Notes: generated by a model from the letters alone, not told the origin. A stretch of 64,000 bases of DNA from JBBQWZ01 sp038210135 (GCA_038210135.1 JBBQWZ010000026.1:1-64000); one strand, 5' to 3'; counted from the stretch's first letter, positions 9,781 through 18,521 are shown. Translations and numbers: made by a program.

Positions 9781-9900
9781 CTACCGGTGCACCGTAATGT
9801 ACAAGATCCCGGCGCCCGACGGACGCCGAGACGTATCAACTTGGATCAGGTATCGGAGATCTTGCGTTACTCGCGCGTACTCGGCAAGGCGACCGTTTCG
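9781..9900 (-). pseudogene. Possible remnant of the C-terminus of a TIGR03437-type protein
   Basis: The minus-strand frame ending at the TAG at 9781-9783 reads ...GAGILYITVHR-stop. The Kelch protein just downstream ends ...STQTLYIAVHR-stop, also with TAG. The similarity covers about ten residues plus the DNA around the stop (CTACCGGTGCAC). Upstream of that the frame has no recognisable family. It could be a remnant left by gene loss or duplication, or a short chance match. No intact gene fits in 9693-9958. Confidence 0.3.
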
Positions 9901-9958
9901 CTCTTGACGAACTTGTGCGTCGAAGGATCAGCGGCCAATCGGAGCCCTCTGAAGCCAG

Positions 9959-11170
9959 CTACGACGAAGTCCGAGAGAACAACGACAGCAACCCGCCCAG
10001 GCTGCTGGTCTTCTTGGTCGTTTCTTCGCGTCCGCCGATCCGGTCCGCCAGCTGCATCATCGCTTTGCCGAACGCGCTATTCGACGGAATGGCCTTGCCT
10101 TCCATTAGCGCACGCTGCACCGCCTCGTAATCGCTCGGAACGATGTGGAACACTTCCGTATGCAGCGCCGTGCCGATCACCTCGCGGTTCAGCCCGACGT
10201 CGCGATGATAGCGGTTCACGATCAGCTTGATCTTCCAACGGCCCACCCGGTTGTTGTCGAGGTACCCCAACACGCGCTGCGCCGCCTGTAGCGCCGGCAG
10301 TTCGTTGGTCGTCACCAGCATCAACTCGTTCGCCATTCGGGCCAGACTGAGAGCCCAGTCGCCGTACGCCGCGCCCATATCGACCACAATAATGTCGTAC
10401 CGGCTGCGCGCGAATTCGAGAATCGGCGAGGCATCCCGGACATCGTTCACGCCTTCGACCAGCATCTCTGGAGCCAGCAGCACGTCCACGCCCTGCGAGG
10501 TCGTCACCATGGCTTTCCACAGATCGTCGTCCAGGTCTTTGTCGGAGCCCCGCTTCAGCACATCCATGAAGCTATAGCTGGACTTCACCTTGAGCAGAAA
10601 CGAAAGCGTTCCGGTCAGCGGATCCATGTCCGCCAGCAGAATCCGCTTCGCTCCTAATCGTTTGCACTGAAAAGCAAAATTCGAAGCCAGAGTGCTCGCG
10701 CCGCAAGCGCCTTTAGCCGGCATGAAGCAAAAAATTTTGGCAAAAGTCTGATGAGCGCCGTCGTCCAACTTCAGCAAACGCGCCAGTTTGCTGAGCGCGC
10801 CCGAAAGCTGCTCGTCCGTAATCGGCTGAATCAGGAAGTCCGCCGCGCCTTGCCGCAGACAGCGCAGAATCAACTCCGGATCGTTGCCCGACATGACGGG
10901 AATGACGCTGAGCTCGGAATTGAACTTCTGGATTTCGGTGATCTGCGCAAAACCGCGTTCCTTGTCCGACGCCAGATCCACAAAACACAACGACGGAGTC
11001 TTGCCCATCAGAAACTGCTCAAGAGTCTCCGACTTCGGATACTCGCGCAACGAAGTCATCGGGGCCGAGGCGTAGGACTTCATCAGCGGCTCCAGCTCTT
11101 CGAGCAGCCGTGTCCCAGGGCCAATAAAGGCAGGTCTCCAGCGGTTCGTAGTGCGGGGGGCCTCAGACAT
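9959..11170 (-). CDS. CpaE/TadZ-like ParA-family ATPase
   Basis: 403 residues from the ATG at 11170; a TTG 4 codons upstream is also open. Residues about 15-130 look like a receiver-type domain (LCFVDLASD at the place of the phospho-acceptor strand). From about residue 150 there is a MinD/ParA ATPase: deviant Walker A KGACGAST with the signature Lys, switch I region DMDPLTG, and Walker B-like DIIVVDMGAAYGDW. In Tad/Flp pilus systems CpaE/TadZ marks the pole for pilus assembly. No cpaB, cpaF, tadB or pilin genes are nearby, so this is an orphan copy; a role in positioning some other complex is possible. The Walker A has Ala where family members usually have Gly (KGGxGxS). It is divergent from the response regulator at 11399. 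Confidence 0.78.
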   Translation of the reverse strand: MSEAPRTTNRWRPAFIGPGTRLLEELEPLMKSYASAPMTSLREYPKSETLEQFLMGKTPSLCFVDLASDKERGFAQITEIQKFNSELSVIPVMSGNDPELILRCLRQGAADFLIQPITDEQLSGALSKLARLLKLDDGAHQTFAKIFCFMPAKGACGASTLASNFAFQCKRLGAKRILLADMDPLTGTLSFLLKVKSSYSFMDVLKRGSDKDLDDDLWKAMVTTSQGVDVLLAPEMLVEGVNDVRDASPILEFARSRYDIIVVDMGAAYGDWALSLARMANELMLVTTNELPALQAAQRVLGYLDNNRVGRWKIKLIVNRYHRDVGLNREVIGTALHTEVFHIVPSDYEAVQRALMEGKAIPSNSAFGKAMMQLADRIGGREETTKKTSSLGGLLSLFSRTSS

Positions 11171-11398
11171 TTCGAAAGGCAAACGGACTCGATCGAAAGG
11201 AACGTCGTCGAAGACGTCCTAGAGAAGTAAATCGGCTGGTTCCGATCATAACATGAGAGGCATTTGCCCTTGATCGCACTAAGCAAATGGTAGGCGTGGC
11301 CGATAAGGACGCTGAAGGTTTCGGAGTTGCCGCGAGGCAACACCCCTAGGAACTGGCCGGAAGATCTCGGAAATCTCTCAAATTGCGGAGTCGATAAC

Positions 11399-12034
11399 GT
11401 GAAGCACACCATTTCTATTTGCGACAGCCAACCGATTGCAGCCGAGGGACTTCGTTGCCTCTTGCGGTCTTCAGACGACCTGGAATTCGTAGAGTTTGGC
11501 GAAAGCCTGAGCCATGCTTCGGCGCTCGTCGCAAAGTCTGGTTGCGATCTTCTGGTATTGGACAAAGCCTTCGGCCTCCAGGCGGTGATGGAAACTATCG
11601 TGGAATTGCGCCACCTCCCGCATCCAGTGGGAGTCATCGTCTGGGGCACCGCCATGACCGAGGCGGAAGCCCTGCGCCTGCTTCAAGTTGGCGCTCGCGG
11701 CATCCTCCGGAAATCCGCCAGTCTGGCGCTCATTCAATCCTGCCTCCGTGCCGTCGCGAGCGGATCGAGCTGGATGGAAGATGGCGTTTTCCGCGAAGCT
11801 CAGCGATCCGATCGCTACCCGCGCAGCGAATTGACCCCGCGCGAGCAACAAGTCCTCGAACTCGTCGAGCAAGGCTATAAGAATCGCGAGATCGCCCTCG
11901 AACTCGGCATCCGCCCCGGCACCGTTAAAATTCACCTCAAGCACATCTTCGAGAAAACCGGCGTGCGGGGCCGCTTCGGTCTCGCTCTCAACGGACTCAA
12001 AGACCGCGGCCTGGTCGGGATCCCAGCCGCCTAG
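11399..12034 (+). CDS. NarL/FixJ-type LuxR-family response regulator
   Basis: 211 residues from GTG 11399, chosen because GGAG lies 8 bases upstream and the receiver starts at once (KHTISICDSQPIAAEGL). The receiver spans about residues 1-120 with the expected phospho-acceptor Asp in LLVLDKA, Thr in WGTAM and Lys in LRKSA. The usual acidic pair is reduced to one Asp (ICDSQ), so phosphorylation may be weak. The C-terminal HTH is a clear LuxR type (ELTPREQQVLELVEQGYKNR, then TVKIHLKHIFEK). No histidine kinase is adjacent. The divergent CpaE-like gene and the downstream TPR gene are possible targets. Confidence 0.88.
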   Translation: MKHTISICDSQPIAAEGLRCLLRSSDDLEFVEFGESLSHASALVAKSGCDLLVLDKAFGLQAVMETIVELRHLPHPVGVIVWGTAMTEAEALRLLQVGARGILRKSASLALIQSCLRAVASGSSWMEDGVFREAQRSDRYPRSELTPREQQVLELVEQGYKNREIALELGIRPGTVKIHLKHIFEKTGVRGRFGLALNGLKDRGLVGIPAA

Positions 12035-12142
12035 CCTAAGGCCGAACGGGAAGCGCCAATTCCGTCACAACCGTTTGGCAGTGGACTAAAGTTCACCGTC
12101 CTCCTTGTCGATGAGGGCATTGTCCCCCGTAGACGGAGAATC

Positions 12143-13240
12143 ATGCTGAGTCCGACGAGAGCCCTAAAGCTCGCCATCAAGGCCGCCGCCTGGGCGACCC
12201 CGCACATCCAGCAGTGGCACCGCGACCGGAACCTCAATCGGACCGAAGCCTTTCGTCACATCGAGTGCGGAAATTGGTCCGAAGCGGAAAATTTCTTCGG
12301 CGAAGCCCTCGCCGAGCGCAACCACGCCGCCAAGCCTCGCATCGAGCTTCTGACCGGTTTAGCCCGCGCACAAAGCGGATCCGGCAATCGCGCCGCCGCC
12401 ATCCAAACCCTCGAAGCAGCGTCGCAGCTCGCCGCCAGCTCGAAGAATCTCTTCTCGCAGTCGAAGGTCCTCCAGACCCTCGTCGACATCCAGCTCGGAG
12501 AAGGCGATTTCGCCGGCGCCGAAAAAACCGCCATCGAGATCGACCGCCTGGAACGAAACCTGGTTCCGCCCAGCCAGCCCAATATCGCGATCGCGTCCCG
12601 CAAACTCGGCATCGCTCTCCGCGGAGCACAGCGCCACGGCGAATCCATCATTGCCCTCGAACGCGCCGTGAAATTCTCGGAACAGGCCTTCGGCGCGAAA
12701 CACGCCGAAACCGGAAACTCCTGCGCGGAACTCGGAGCGGTGCTCGCCGAATCTGGAGACCACCCCAAAGCGCAAAAAACTCTCCGCCGCGCGCTCGAGA
12801 TTCATCGCGAAGATCCCGGTCCGCTTTCGACCGAAGCGACCGACGACATGGCGCAGCTCGCGTCGTCTTTGGCGGAATGCGGTCAGTTCGAAGATGCCGT
12901 CACCGAATATGAACGCCTCGTTGCCCTCGGCGAGCGCCAGATCGGCGGCGATCGCAAGGCCCGCGCCGAAGCGCAAGTGCGCCTCGCCGCCTTGTACGTT
13001 CAGTCCGGCCGCATGTCGCAAGCCCGCGACTTATTGCTTCCGTCCCTCAACGCTCTGCGAAAGACCGGAAGCTTCACCTATATCCTGGCCCTCGAAGCGA
13101 TGGCCTGCGTCGAAGAGGATTTCGGCCGCTTCAAAGCCGCCCAGGAATTCCGCGACGAGGCCGCCAGCTTATCGCCCGCACAATCCCAGGACAGCGAAGT
13201 TACAGCGGAAGAATCTCTTCCCGTTCCGGATCGAACCTGA
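12143..13240 (+). CDS. Tetratricopeptide-repeat protein
   Basis: 365 residues, Ala/Glu/Arg rich, ATG 12143 with GGAG upstream (ACGGAGAATC ATG). Repeating helical pairs with TPR spacing run through most of the protein: A..HIECGNWSEAENFFGEAL, AARLPD-type loops, GESIIALERAVKFSEQAFG, GDHPKAQKTLRRALEI, CGQFEDAVTEYERLVALGE, SGRMSQARDLLLPSL. The helix phase and the 'tetratrico' residues point to a NPHP3/kinesin-light-chain-like TPR array, which normally acts as a protein-binding scaffold. It has no signal peptide or membrane segment, so it is probably cytoplasmic. It follows the response regulator by 108 bases. Its 3' end overlaps the convergent oxidoreductase gene by 41 bases. Confidence 0.8.
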   Translation: MLSPTRALKLAIKAAAWATPHIQQWHRDRNLNRTEAFRHIECGNWSEAENFFGEALAERNHAAKPRIELLTGLARAQSGSGNRAAAIQTLEAASQLAASSKNLFSQSKVLQTLVDIQLGEGDFAGAEKTAIEIDRLERNLVPPSQPNIAIASRKLGIALRGAQRHGESIIALERAVKFSEQAFGAKHAETGNSCAELGAVLAESGDHPKAQKTLRRALEIHREDPGPLSTEATDDMAQLASSLAECGQFEDAVTEYERLVALGERQIGGDRKARAEAQVRLAALYVQSGRMSQARDLLLPSLNALRKTGSFTYILALEAMACVEEDFGRFKAAQEFRDEAASLSPAQSQDSEVTAEESLPVPDRT

Positions 13241-14390
13241 TCTGCCTCTTCTGCACGTACGCAATGTTTCCTAAGTGAGAAGCCTGCGCCGACCGGTGGC
13301 CAATGTACACATCCCCGTTCGGACGCTGACGCGAAACCATGCACGCGAGGAAATTCTTGACGTGATCCACCGTCTGCTCGACCTGCGACTGCACGATCAC
13401 CGGCGGCTCCTTTGGATCTTTGCTGCGGAATTCGAACATCCGCCGATTGATCAGCAGCTTCCCCTCGGTGCCGCACATCTCGACGCCCTCGCCCTTCACC
13501 CCCGGAGCCAGCGTCGCCTCGAACGTCGCCGTCCAATCGCGCGGATACTGCAACAGCACGTTGATCGTGTCCGGAGCCGTCCGCCCGTCCTTATAGTGAT
13601 AAACCCCACCCGCCGCCGACGCCGTCACCGGATTGTCCTGGCCCATAAACATGTGGACCACATCGATCCAATGGGTGAACAGATCCGTCACCTGCCCGCC
13701 CCCGAAATCCAGATACGCCCGGAAATTATAATACTGCTGCGGATCGTAATCCCGCCACTTCACCGGACCTAAAAACCGCGCCCAATCCAGATTCGATGGC
13801 TGCGTCTGCAACGACGCCGGAGCCTTCCGCAAGTGATACCCATTGCCGTGCCACCACGTCCGCGCCAGCGTAATTTTCCCCAACCGGTTGGTATCGAAGT
13901 ACTCCCGTTTGGCCTGCAAATAGTGATCACCCGACCGCTGCTGCATCCCCACCTGGCACACGCGATTGTTCAGCCGCGCCGCCTTCACAATCACCGGACC
14001 CTCTTCGATCTTCAACGTCAGCGGCTTCTCGACGTACACGTCTTTGCCCGCATTCAACGCGTCCACCGCCACCCGCGAATGCCAATGATCCGGCGTCGCG
14101 ATCAGCACCGCGTCCAGCTCTTTCATCTCCAGCAGCTTCCGGTGTTCGGAAAACGACCTCGCCTCCGGAGCCTTCGACATCGCCCGGTCCACCCGCTCCG
14201 CATACACGTCGCAGACCGCCTTCACGCTCACCTGCGAATTTTTCTGGAACGTCTGCATCACGCCGAACCCGCGTTCTCCGGCCCCGATGAGCCCAAGATT
14301 CACCGCGTCGTTAGCGCCCAGAATGCGTTGGTAGGAAGCCGCCGAAACGGCCACGGCGGAACGAAACAAATCGCGGCGAGTAGGTTTCAT
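13200..14390 (-). CDS. Gfo/Idh/MocA family oxidoreductase with Tat signal
   Basis: 396 residues from the ATG at 14390, chosen because the protein then begins MKPTRRDLFRSAVAVSAAS, a twin-arginine export signal; a longer frame to 14408 is less likely. A Rossmann domain follows (LGLIGAGERGFGV), with the family's EKPLT motif (VYVEKPLTLK) and GMQQRSGDHY, then the alpha/beta substrate domain. Members are NAD(P)-dependent dehydrogenases of sugars or cyclitols; exported versions in Acidobacteria and Planctomycetes are common but their substrates are mostly unknown. It stands alone on this strand and overlaps the convergent TPR gene by 41 bases. Confidence 0.88.
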   Translation of the reverse strand: MKPTRRDLFRSAVAVSAASYQRILGANDAVNLGLIGAGERGFGVMQTFQKNSQVSVKAVCDVYAERVDRAMSKAPEARSFSEHRKLLEMKELDAVLIATPDHWHSRVAVDALNAGKDVYVEKPLTLKIEEGPVIVKAARLNNRVCQVGMQQRSGDHYLQAKREYFDTNRLGKITLARTWWHGNGYHLRKAPASLQTQPSNLDWARFLGPVKWRDYDPQQYYNFRAYLDFGGGQVTDLFTHWIDVVHMFMGQDNPVTASAAGGVYHYKDGRTAPDTINVLLQYPRDWTATFEATLAPGVKGEGVEMCGTEGKLLINRRMFEFRSKDPKEPPVIVQSQVEQTVDHVKNFLACMVSRQRPNGDVYIGHRSAQASHLGNIAYVQKRQIRFDPEREEILPL

Positions 14391-14440
14391 ACTCAAGCCA
14401 GAGTACATGAGTTCGATAACTACCGCAGTGTCCGTCGATC

Positions 14441-14472
14441 AGCACCGAACCGCGACCGTAAGGGAGCGGACC
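14441..14472 (-). repeat. REP element, inverted copy
   Basis: A 32-base sequence (AGCACCGAACCGCGACCG...) that is the reverse complement, with one mismatch, of 14966-14997 and of 15207-15238. The three copies flank the transposase remnant, which is the usual arrangement of REP sequences around a RAYT gene. Confidence 0.75.
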
Positions 14473-14519
14473 GAAAAACAAACCAAGAGAATCTCCCAGT
14501 CTCGCCTGCACATCTTCCT

Positions 14520-14979
14520 TTGACGTACCTGATTACATTTACTTGCTACGGGTGGCATCTGCCTGGCCAAGAAGGCACGGTAGACCGCAATCACAATGCT
14601 CCTCACAGCCGCTTGCCCGAAGGCAAACCTGGACTCCGTAATGCGAGTCGGCTCGTAATGAAGCACCCCTCATACGATATGTCGGACGCCGAGACGCAAG
14701 CAATCGTCCTCAAAGCAATCATCGAGGTCTGCGAATACAAAAAGTGGCTCCTTCTTGCCGCGCATGCCGGAGTCGGCGATGAACGCTTTCAAGAGTTACG
14801 CCAGCCGCGCACTAACCACAATGGTGCCAAGTGAAAGAGCTCGCACCCGCTGGGCTCGCCACGGCAGCACTCGCTATTTATGGACCCGTCGGGAAATCGA
14901 CGCAGCCGTTCACTACGTAGTCAGCAAACAAGGAATACCGATGGCGTTGTTCGTGGCACCGCAGAGGTCCGCTCCCTAA
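14520..14979 (+). pseudogene. REP-associated tyrosine transposase (RAYT/Y1, IS200-like), decayed
   Basis: The first part reads LTYLITFTCYGWHLPGQEGT...DRNHN and ...KHPSYDMSDAETQAIVLKAI..VCEYKKWLLLAAHA. The second part reads MNAFKSYASRALT...WARHGSTRYLW..REIDAAVHYVVSKQG. Both match the N- and C-terminal halves of RAYT proteins. The two halves are in different frames, and the segment that should join them, with the HUH metal-binding motif (normally ..NHVHVVV..), is missing near 14762-14775. The enzyme therefore cannot be active. It probably started at TTG 14520. REP copies lie on both sides. Confidence 0.8.
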
Positions 14980-14997
14980 CGGTCGCGGTTCGGTGCT
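14817..14997 (+). repeat. Direct repeat copy 1 (3' half of the transposase remnant plus REP)
   Basis: 181 bases that recur at 15058-15238 with only two differences that I can see (CCCGCTGG/CCCACTGG and CGTCGGG/CGTCAGG). It contains the RAYT 3' end and a REP element at 14966-14997. The offset between copies is exactly 241 bases. Confidence 0.85.
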
Positions 14998-15010
14998 AAG
15001 ATCCGCGCGC

Positions 15011-15058
15011 CCTACTTCATCCCCAATTGCGCGAATTCGCCGGATCCACCCGCCCGTC
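15011..15058 (-). pseudogene. Duplicated and internally deleted 3' end of the prolyl oligopeptidase gene
   Basis: This short stretch is a mosaic of the neighbouring peptidase gene. Bases 15011-15032 match 15247-15268 (the stop codon and last codons) with one difference, and 15027-15058 match 15408-15439 with one difference. The join falls in a shared TTGCGC, so 145 bases were lost between two copies of that 6-mer. It is the remains of a second copy of the gene end, carried along by the tandem duplication. Confidence 0.75.
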
Positions 15059-15238
15059 ACAATGGTGCCAAGTGAAAGAGCTCGCACCCACTGGGCTCGC
15101 CACGGCAGCACTCGCTATTTATGGACCCGTCAGGAAATCGACGCAGCCGTTCACTACGTAGTCAGCAAACAAGGAATACCGATGGCGTTGTTCGTGGCAC
15201 CGCAGAGGTCCGCTCCCTAACGGTCGCGGTTCGGTGCT
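15058..15238 (+). repeat. Direct repeat copy 2 (transposase remnant plus REP)
   Basis: Second copy of the 181-base repeat. It ends with a REP at 15207-15238 and abuts the true 3' end of the prolyl oligopeptidase gene. Because copy 1 is also followed by peptidase sequence, the original duplicated unit must have spanned the RAYT 3' half and at least the last 190 bases of the peptidase gene. Confidence 0.85.
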
Positions 15239-15247
15239 GGCCGCGGC

Positions 15248-17374
15248 CTACCTCATCCCCAATTGCGCCGCCAGGAACGCATACGCGTCCGCCTCTTGCG
15301 CCACCTGCTCGCTCAGCGCCGTACCCATTCCGTGCCCCGACCCAGAACTCGTCCGCAACAGAATCGGATTCGGACCCTTCTGCGCCGCCTGTAATCGCGC
15401 CGTCATCTTGCGCGAATTCGCTGGATCCACCCGCCCGTCGTTCTCGCCCGTCATGAACAGCACCGCCGGATACGCTGTGCCATCCACCACGTGATGATAC
15501 GGCGAGTACGCGAACAGCGCTTTAAACTGATCCTTCTCCTTCACCGTGCCGAATTCCGTCACGTTGAATGCGCCGTTCGGAAACAGCTCCACGCGCAGCA
15601 TGTCGTAGATGCCGACGTGCGCCACGACCGCCCGGAACAGATCCGGGCGCTGCGTCAACGCCGCGCCCATCAGCAATCCGCCATTCGATCCGCCTTCGAT
15701 CGCCAGCTTTTCTGGACTCGTGTATTTCGCTTTAATCAGGTATTCCGCGCACGCGATGAAATCGTCGAAGACGTTCTGCTTCTTCGTCAGTTTCCCCGCC
15801 TCGTGCCACGACTCGCCGAACTCGCCACCGCCGCGTAAATTCGCCACCGCATACACTCCGCCGTGATCGAACCACCACCGCCGCGATGCATTGAAACCCG
15901 GTGCCAGGCTGATCGAATATCCGCCGTATCCATACAAAATCGTCGGATTTCCGCCATCCAGCTTCGTGCCCTTTTTGCGCAAAATATTCAGCGGAACCTT
16001 GGTCCCATCCTTCGACGTCACCATCACGCGCAAAGCCTCGATATCCGAAAACGAAACCGGCGGATCCGCAAATAGCGCCGTCTTCGTCACCTGCCCCGTC
16101 GCCGGTTGATACCGATAGTACGCTTGCGGCTGCGTGTACGTCGCCGATGAAAACAGCAAATCATCGCCCGCTCCGCGAACCAGTTGTCCCACTGACGAGA
16201 TCATCTGGATGTCCAACATTTTGCCGTCGGTGCCGTCCGCGCGCAGCGCACGCAGCTTCGAGGGCCCGCCCGCCATGTAGCTGACGTACAGCATTCCGTC
16301 GGTGACAAGAAAATTGTCAATGCTTGCCGTCGCCGCCGTAACCACCGTTTTCGCCGGCGCCAATTGAAACTCCGGACCCGTCAGCCGCAGAATCTTCCCC
16401 AGCGGCGCGTTCGACTTCGTCAGCAAGTACAGATCGCCGTTCGGCGCGAAGGCTCCTTCCGAGCATCGATCCGATAACCGCGTGATCTGCTTCCACCGCC
16501 CGCTCGGTCCCAGCAGAAAATGGAAAAACTCGCCGCCATCGCCATTCGCTACCGTCGCCAAAACATACTTGCCGTCCGCGCTCGACTGCAACGCGACCTC
16601 GGCAATCCGCGGAAATTCCTTGCCCACCGCGTAAACGTCTTGCTTCAGTGCCGTCCCCAGCTTGTGAAACCAAACCTGTTGAAAAAAGTGCTCGTCCGCC
16701 GGAGGCTTCTCGCCCGGAGCCGGATATCGCGTGTACCAGAATCCCGTCGAATCGCCGTTCCACGTTACCGAACCGCCGCCCGTCGGAAACTGCACGCGCG
16801 GAATCGCAATGTCGATTTGCTTTCCGGTCGCCGTTGCGAAAACGTACACCGAGCCGTCCTCGCTGCCGCCCTTCGAGAGCGAAACCGCGACCAGCGTGCC
16901 ATCCAGCGACGGAACGTACCAGTCGATCGCCGTGCCGCCCGAAGCATCGAGCACGTTCGGATCCACCACCACCTGCGCGGCGGTGGGCTCCTCCGCCGTG
17001 CGCATCGTCACCAACAGCCGTTGCGCCTTCGGTGGTTCGAACTTCATCGCGAACAGCCGGCCGCCGCGATTCCAAAGACCCCCATACGACGGCGGAACCT
17101 TCGCGTACATCGCGGTCAGCCAGCTTTCCGCCACTGGCCGCAGCGGCAGGCTGTCGAGGTACTTCCGCGCCGTTTGATTCTGTGCCGCCGACCACTTCCT
17201 GGTATCCGCGCTATTGCCATCGTCGAGCCAACGGTAATCGTCCAAAATCTTCGATCCCGAATAGTCGTCGGTAACCGTGTGCTTCGGGCTGGCCGGATAG
17301 CTCAACGGTTGAAAGGCGGAGAGAGGAGTCAACATCAGCAAGCCTCCTCCAGCGAACAGAACCAAACTGCGCAT
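15248..17374 (-). CDS. Prolyl oligopeptidase (S9A family), exported
   Basis: 708 residues with an N-terminal hydrophobic signal (MRSLVLFAGGGLLMLTPLSAF). The N-terminal part has the S9A signature (DDYRWLDDGNSADTRKW..AQN) and a seven-bladed propeller. The C-terminal alpha/beta hydrolase domain has the nucleophile motif IEGGSNGGLL, the Asp in GENDGRVDP and the His in SGSGHGMG. The enzyme cuts short peptides after proline, probably in the periplasm. It lies 3 bases behind the 6-phosphogluconate dehydrogenase gene on the same strand and is likely co-transcribed with it. Part of its 3' end has been duplicated next door (15011-15058). Confidence 0.92.
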   Translation of the reverse strand: MRSLVLFAGGGLLMLTPLSAFQPLSYPASPKHTVTDDYSGSKILDDYRWLDDGNSADTRKWSAAQNQTARKYLDSLPLRPVAESWLTAMYAKVPPSYGGLWNRGGRLFAMKFEPPKAQRLLVTMRTAEEPTAAQVVVDPNVLDASGGTAIDWYVPSLDGTLVAVSLSKGGSEDGSVYVFATATGKQIDIAIPRVQFPTGGGSVTWNGDSTGFWYTRYPAPGEKPPADEHFFQQVWFHKLGTALKQDVYAVGKEFPRIAEVALQSSADGKYVLATVANGDGGEFFHFLLGPSGRWKQITRLSDRCSEGAFAPNGDLYLLTKSNAPLGKILRLTGPEFQLAPAKTVVTAATASIDNFLVTDGMLYVSYMAGGPSKLRALRADGTDGKMLDIQMISSVGQLVRGAGDDLLFSSATYTQPQAYYRYQPATGQVTKTALFADPPVSFSDIEALRVMVTSKDGTKVPLNILRKKGTKLDGGNPTILYGYGGYSISLAPGFNASRRWWFDHGGVYAVANLRGGGEFGESWHEAGKLTKKQNVFDDFIACAEYLIKAKYTSPEKLAIEGGSNGGLLMGAALTQRPDLFRAVVAHVGIYDMLRVELFPNGAFNVTEFGTVKEKDQFKALFAYSPYHHVVDGTAYPAVLFMTGENDGRVDPANSRKMTARLQAAQKGPNPILLRTSSGSGHGMGTALSEQVAQEADAYAFLAAQLGMR

Positions 17375-17377
17375 CGC

Positions 17378-18280
17378 TTACTTTCCCGCCGCCTTCACCG
17401 CGTGCCCGCCGAATTGCTGCCGCATCGCCGCCAGCATTCTCGACGAGAACGAATTGTCCTGGCGTGAACGGAACCGCATCTGCAGCGACAACGCGATGAT
17501 CGGAGCCGGTACCGACAGATCGATCGATTCCTCGACCGTCCACCGGCCCTCTCCTGAATCTTCCACATACGCCGCCAGCTTATCGAGCGCGGGATCTTCT
17601 TTCAGCGCCAACGCCGTCAGTTCCAGTAGCCAGCTCCGGACCACGCTTCCCTGATTCCACAGATCCGCAATCTTGCCGAGATCGAGTTGATAACGCGACG
17701 CCTGCATGATCTCGAAGCCTTCCGCGTACGCCTGCATCAATCCGTATTCGATGCCGTTGTGAACCATCTTGACGAAATGCCCCGCGCCCACCGGACCGCA
17801 ATGCAGGTAGCCGTTCGGCGGCGCCAGCGTCTTCAGGATCGGTTCGACCAGTTGGAACACAGCAGTCTCTCCGCCGACCATCAGGCAATAGCCGACCTGC
17901 AGTCCCCAGATACCGCCGCTCGTCCCGGCATCCATATAGCGGATTCCGCTTGGCTTCAACGCTTCGGCGCGGGTAATGTCGTCCTTATATTTGGTGTTGC
18001 CACCGTCGATGATCAAATCGCCCGGCTTTAAGAGCTTCGCCAGGTGATCGATCATGTCCTGGGTGGCCTGGCCCGCCGGAACCATCACCCAAACCACCTT
18101 CGGCGAAGGGAGCTGATTGACCAGATCCTCCACCGTCTTCGCGCCCAAAGCGCCCTTCTCCACTGCTTTGGCAACCTTCGCCTGGTCGCGGGTGTAGGCG
18201 ACCACTTCGTGGCCTCCCAGCAGCAACCGTTCCACCATGTTGCCGCCCATGCGGCCAAGTCCAATCATTCCAATGCGCAT
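17378..18280 (-). CDS. gnd: 6-phosphogluconate dehydrogenase, decarboxylating (short type)
   Basis: 300 residues from the ATG at 18280, which has AGGAG 8 bases upstream; the GTG three codons earlier lies too close to that site. Motifs: nucleotide-binding GMIGLGRMGGNM, DGGNTKYKDDI, MDAGTSGGIWGL, and the catalytic KMVHNGIEYG. The enzyme oxidises 6-phosphogluconate to ribulose 5-phosphate and CO2 in the pentose phosphate pathway. The length of about 300 residues marks the short GntZ/YqeC-like class rather than the 470-residue form; these are often NAD-dependent, but the cofactor cannot be fixed from this sequence. It is first gene of a likely two-gene unit with the peptidase. Confidence 0.93.
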   Translation of the reverse strand: MRIGMIGLGRMGGNMVERLLLGGHEVVAYTRDQAKVAKAVEKGALGAKTVEDLVNQLPSPKVVWVMVPAGQATQDMIDHLAKLLKPGDLIIDGGNTKYKDDITRAEALKPSGIRYMDAGTSGGIWGLQVGYCLMVGGETAVFQLVEPILKTLAPPNGYLHCGPVGAGHFVKMVHNGIEYGLMQAYAEGFEIMQASRYQLDLGKIADLWNQGSVVRSWLLELTALALKEDPALDKLAAYVEDSGEGRWTVEESIDLSVPAPIIALSLQMRFRSRQDNSFSSRMLAAMRQQFGGHAVKAAGK

Positions 18281-18521
18281 CTGGTGCACTCCTCTCGAAA
18301 ACCAATCTTTTGAGTGTACTCCGAAGCCCCCAAACTCGCCAGTTCCAGGCCTGCCAATTTACAGTGACTAGCATTAAGCTATTGATAATACGCCGCTTAC
18401 ACTACAGCGACGGCCGCATGTGGTGTATACGTATCATCGTCGGGTACCACCGAATGCGAGCTGCGCCACAAGCGCTCCGAGGGAGCACGTCGGAAGCGGA
18501 ACCTGTAGCGTTTTCCAAAAT

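Noticed and set aside
13275..14519. Plus-strand frames opposite the Gfo/Idh/MocA gene, continuing into the RAYT remnant
   Set aside because: The part before 14520 is the complement of a certain gene; only the part after 14520 resembles RAYT.
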